A stretch of 64,000 nt of DNA from Bradyrhizobium manausense (GTDB lineage Bacteria; Pseudomonadota; Alphaproteobacteria; Rhizobiales; Xanthobacteraceae): contig NZ_JAFCKB010000013.1 in NCBI RefSeq assembly GCF_018130615.1, positions 124,001-188,000 on the forward strand, in the 5' to 3' direction. The stretch's first letter is position 1. Every line of letters begins with the position of its first letter. Shown here one piece after another: positions 61,034 to 64,000 of this stretch. The notes under the pieces are model-generated. The model was not told the DNA's origin. It saw nothing but the letters and a program-made list of their open reading frames with translations, and searched no databases. A program made the translations under genes and the position numbers.

Positions 61034-62680
61034 ATGCCGCGAGCGTATATCGGCGTCGACGTGGGGACCACGAGCACGCGGGCAGGGGTTTTTGACGGGG
61101 CGGGCATGCTGCTTGCGACCGCCAAGCATCCGATCCGGATCTGGCAGGAGGCCGGCGACATCGTCGAGCAGTCGTCGCAGGACATCTGGGAGGCCTGTGT
61201 CAAATCGGTGCGGGCAGCGATGGCCGAGGCGGCGATTGCGCCGGACAGCGTCGGCGGCATCGGCTTCGATGCGACCTGTTCCCTGGTGGTGCTCGATATC
61301 AAGGGTGAGCCGGTCACGGTCAGCGCCTCCGGCGACAAGCAGCGCAACGTCATCGTCTGGATGGATCATCGCGCCGTCGCGGAGGCCCGTCTCATCAACG
61401 AAACTTCCGACATTGTGCTGCGCTATGTCGGCGGTTCGATCTCGCCCGAGATGGAGATGCCAAAACTGTTGTGGCTGAAGCGGCATCTGCGCGCGAGCTT
61501 CGACGCGGCCGGACACTTTTTCGATCTGGCGGATTATCTGACCTGGCGCGCCACCGGCTCGCTCCAGCGCTCGACCTGCACCGTCACCTGCAAATGGAAC
61601 TATCTCGCGCATGATGGCGGCGGCTGGAGTGCCCCGTTCTTCAAGCGCATCGGCCTGTCCGACTTCGTCAACGAGAACTACGCCCGCATCGGCACCAAGA
61701 TCGTCGCGCCCGGCACGCGGCTCGGCTCGGGTCTCATCCGCACGGCCGCCGCCGATCTCGGTCTCTCTCCGGGAACGCCGGTGGGTGCCTCCTTGATCGA
61801 CGCTCATGCCGGCGGCATCGGCGCGATCGGGGGGCGAGACGGATCGGGCGGAGCCGCCGATGTCAGCGATCGGCTCGCTTATATCATGGGTACGTCGGCC
61901 TGCATCATGGCGACGACGAAGGAGCCCTGCTTCGTGCCTGGCGTCTGGGGTCCCTATTATTCCGGCATGGTGCCGGACTTCTGGCTCAACGAGGGCGGCC
62001 AGTCAGCCGCGGGCGCGGCGATCGACCATCTCCTCAAGTCGCATCCCGGCCATGCGGAAGCGAGTGCCGCGGCGCGCAGCGAGGGCGTCGACCTCATCGA
62101 GTTTCTCGAGCGCCGCATCATCGCACGCGCCGGCGATGCCAGCCGCGCTGCGCTGCTGGCGCGTGATGTCCACGTGCTCCCTGAGTTCATCGGCAACCGC
62201 TCGCCCTATGCCGACCCCGATACCCGCGCGGTGATCGCGGGCCTCGATCTCGATACGGACGTCAGCTCGATGGAGCGGCTGTTCGTCGCGGGTCTGTGCG
62301 GGCTCGCCTATGGCCTCGCCGAGGTGATCGAAGCCTTTGCCGCACATGATGTGCATGCTGGCATCATGATCATGGGCGGCGGCGCGAGCCGTAGTCCCTT
62401 GGTGCGGCAGATCATGGCTGACACCACAGGCCTCACCGTCGCGCTGCCGCAGACCAAGGAGCCGGTACTGCTGGGGGCCGCGATGCTTGGCGCAGTCGCG
62501 GGCGGCGCCTATGCCTCGATCGGCGAGACCATGGCCAAGATGTCGGCGCTCGGACGCAAGAGCGAGCCGACCGCGCCCGACATGGCGGAATTTCACACCA
62601 GGAAGCGCGAGGTCTATAAGCTGTTGCGCGAGGTCGATCGCGGCAGTCGCGCGGCGATGCGCGACATCGTCAAGGGCTAA
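61034..62680 (+). CDS. FGGY-family carbohydrate kinase (D-ribulokinase-like)
   Basis: A 548-residue kinase. The N-terminal phosphate motif is YIGVDVGTTSTRAGVFDGAG. GFDATCSLVVLD, VIVWMDHRAVAEA, YIMGTSACIM and IMIMGGGASRSPLVRQIMAD fit the D-ribulokinase branch (5-carbon kinases related to ribitol operons) rather than glycerol or xylulose kinases. It probably phosphorylates a ketopentose made by the upstream dehydrogenase. It is 38 bp after the SDR and 5 bp before the PfkB kinase. Confidence 0.88.
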   Translation: MPRAYIGVDVGTTSTRAGVFDGAGMLLATAKHPIRIWQEAGDIVEQSSQDIWEACVKSVRAAMAEAAIAPDSVGGIGFDATCSLVVLDIKGEPVTVSASGDKQRNVIVWMDHRAVAEARLINETSDIVLRYVGGSISPEMEMPKLLWLKRHLRASFDAAGHFFDLADYLTWRATGSLQRSTCTVTCKWNYLAHDGGGWSAPFFKRIGLSDFVNENYARIGTKIVAPGTRLGSGLIRTAAADLGLSPGTPVGASLIDAHAGGIGAIGGRDGSGGAADVSDRLAYIMGTSACIMATTKEPCFVPGVWGPYYSGMVPDFWLNEGGQSAAGAAIDHLLKSHPGHAEASAAARSEGVDLIEFLERRIIARAGDASRAALLARDVHVLPEFIGNRSPYADPDTRAVIAGLDLDTDVSSMERLFVAGLCGLAYGLAEVIEAFAAHDVHAGIMIMGGGASRSPLVRQIMADTTGLTVALPQTKEPVLLGAAMLGAVAGGAYASIGETMAKMSALGRKSEPTAPDMAEFHTRKREVYKLLREVDRGSRAAMRDIVKG

Positions 62681-62685
62681 GAGAC

Positions 62686-63621
62686 ATGCTGATTTCCTGC
62701 GGCGATGCGCTGATCGATTTCGTGCCGACGAAGAACGTTGATGGACGCGAAGCCGTGATGCCGGCGGTCGGCGGCTCTTGTCTCAACGTCGCCATCGGCA
62801 TCGCGCGGCTCGGCGCCCCGACCGGGTTTGTCGGCGGGATCTCGACCGACCTGTTCGGGCGAATGATCGCCGACCATGCCGCTGCCTCGAACGTCCAGCT
62901 GAGCCTCGCCACCCGCAGCGACTATCAGACCACGCTCGCCTTCGTCCGCATTGTCGCCGGCGAGTCACATTACGCCTTCTATGACGCCGAGACCGCGACG
63001 CGGAATTGGACTTTTCGGCGCGGCACCATCCCGTTCGGTGCAGTCGAAGCTGTCCATGTCGGCTCGACCACGCTGGTCAATGACCAGGGCGCCGCCGAAA
63101 CAACGGCGCTGATCGCGGACGCGAAGGCCTCGTCTACGATATCCTTCGACCCGAACTGCCGCCCCAATCTCGTCAAGGACAAGCCGGCTTATCTCGCGCG
63201 CATGGCCGAATTCGCCGCCGGCGCCGATCTCATCAAGATGTCGGATGTCGACTTCGCTTATCTCTTCGACGAGGAGCCGTATCAGCAGCGCGCAAGGGCG
63301 CTGCTGGGGCAGGGCACAAGTCTTGTCGTCATCACCCGCGGCAACGACGGCGCCATCGCTTGGCATGCAAAGGCAGGGCAGATCGAGGTTGAGGCGCCGA
63401 AAATAGAGGTCGCCGACACCATCGGCGCCGGCGACAGCTTTCAGGCGGCGTTGCTGTTTGCTCTGCACAAGCAGGGGCGTCTCGCCCGGCAGCAACTCAA
63501 GGACATCGGTACTGATGAACTCCGCCGGGCGCTGTCCTTTGCCGCCAATTGCGCTGGTCTGACCTGCACGCGACCGGGTGCTGATCCGCCCTGGAGCCGC
63601 GAGATCAGCTGGAGCTGGTAG
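62686..63621 (+). CDS. PfkB-family carbohydrate kinase (fructokinase-like)
   Basis: A 311-residue kinase. The substrate loop is VGGSCLNVAIGIARLGAPTG, the anion-hole and catalytic motif VADTIGAGDSFQAALLFALH with its aspartate. ISCGDALIDFVP starts the domain. Sequence and operon context fit a fructokinase acting on fructose from sorbitol or mannitol oxidation; another ketose is possible. It is the last gene of the operon, ending 6 bp before the convergent LysR gene. Confidence 0.9.
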   Translation: MLISCGDALIDFVPTKNVDGREAVMPAVGGSCLNVAIGIARLGAPTGFVGGISTDLFGRMIADHAAASNVQLSLATRSDYQTTLAFVRIVAGESHYAFYDAETATRNWTFRRGTIPFGAVEAVHVGSTTLVNDQGAAETTALIADAKASSTISFDPNCRPNLVKDKPAYLARMAEFAAGADLIKMSDVDFAYLFDEEPYQQRARALLGQGTSLVVITRGNDGAIAWHAKAGQIEVEAPKIEVADTIGAGDSFQAALLFALHKQGRLARQQLKDIGTDELRRALSFAANCAGLTCTRPGADPPWSREISWSW

Positions 63622-63627
63622 GCGGCC

Positions 63628-64000
63628 TCACAGCCGCGCGACGACTTTCTCGGCGCATTTCAGAAATTTGGGGATCAGCGGGCTTTGGGAGTCCCGCCGC
63701 CAGCACACTGCGATGTCGATGCGATCGGCGGCCTCCCGCAGCGGCCGGAACACGATGCCGCGCGGGGCCCCGAGCTTGGCGCAGGCTGGCAGGATCGCAA
63801 GCCCTTCGCCGGCGAGAACCAAGCTCATCGCCGAATGCGCCGTCTCCACGCGGCTTGCGATCGGCATCACGATCTGATGCCGCCGCAGCAGGGCCGCGAC
63901 GGCGGAAGAGGCTGGGTCCCGCTCCGGTGGCGGCAGCGCAATCAGCGGACGTCCCTGCAACCGTGTCATCGGCACGGCGCCGAGACGCGCGAGCGGCGAA
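63628..64000 (-). CDS. LysR-type regulator, C-terminal effector domain (cut by window edge)
   Basis: The frame is open from the right edge (SPLARLGAVPMTRLQGRPLI) to the stop and shows the second half of a LysR effector-binding domain: SRVETAHSAMSLVLAGEGLA, ILPACAKLG, GIVFRPLREAADRIDIAVCW and RRDSQSPLIPKFL. The DNA-binding domain is outside. It is convergent with the polyol operon and need not regulate it. Confidence 0.85.
   Translation of the reverse strand, partial: SPLARLGAVPMTRLQGRPLIALPPPERDPASSAVAALLRRHQIVMPIASRVETAHSAMSLVLAGEGLAILPACAKLGAPRGIVFRPLREAADRIDIAVCWRRDSQSPLIPKFLKCAEKVVARL

Overview
The window looks like chromosomal DNA of a Bradyrhizobium-type alphaproteobacterium. It is GC-rich throughout with dense, often 4-bp-overlapping genes. 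It carries a norEF-norCBQD nitric oxide reductase locus with an NnrR-type box, a ChvE-GguAB sugar transporter, a DUF1236 secreted protein and short GC-rich palindromic intergenic repeats of the kind common in that genus. The genus is an inference from gene content. I saw no rRNA, tRNA, CRISPR array, transposase or phage gene.

Region 1 (1-11645) is C2-acid and purine metabolism: oxalyl-CoA decarboxylase (cut by the left edge) with a GntR regulator, a divergent NDP-forming acyl-CoA synthetase behind a duplicated operator, an IclR regulator, adenine deaminase, and the glyoxylate-to-glycerate genes gcl-hyi-glxR. Oxalate and purine breakdown both can yield glyoxylate, so these genes plausibly feed one route. 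Region 2 (11646-24160) is mixed: a DUF1236 protein, a split sulfopyruvate-decarboxylase-like enzyme divergent from a 2-hydroxyacid dehydrogenase, a solitary FlgC-like protein, a 70-aa protein behind a FixK-type box, a PLP amino-acid decarboxylase with a GNAT acetyltransferase, a Tat-exported bicupin oxalate decarboxylase, an Lrp/alanine dehydrogenase pair, and a HAPMO-type flavin monooxygenase.

Region 3 (24272-34090) holds the least explained system. It has a YeiH transporter, a NitT/TauT-type ABC transporter whose binding protein ends in a NosL-like domain, a Crp-family regulator with a DUF971 protein, a ferredoxin-NADP reductase, an adenylylsulfate-reductase-alpha-like flavoprotein, a two-cluster ferredoxin and a HEAT-repeat protein. 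Four copies of an AACTAAT motif sit 44-84 bp upstream of the first genes of the four transcription units, which suggests one regulon. Its substrate is not known from the sequence.

Region 4 (34201-48021) is sugar uptake and non-phosphorylative oxidation: an FAH-family enzyme, a YtfQRT-YjfF type transporter, a FadR-type regulator, an L-arabinose/D-galactose 1-dehydrogenase-like enzyme, aldose 1-epimerase, an SMP-30 lactonase, then chvE-gguA-gguB. Region 5 (48144-54061) is norEF-norCBQD with a divergent 51-aa membrane protein. Region 6 (54142-63621) is a polyol operon: HAD phosphatase, SorC-type regulator, SmoEFGK-like ABC transporter, short-chain polyol dehydrogenase, D-ribulokinase-like FGGY kinase and a PfkB kinase. 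The right edge cuts a LysR-type regulator on the minus strand.
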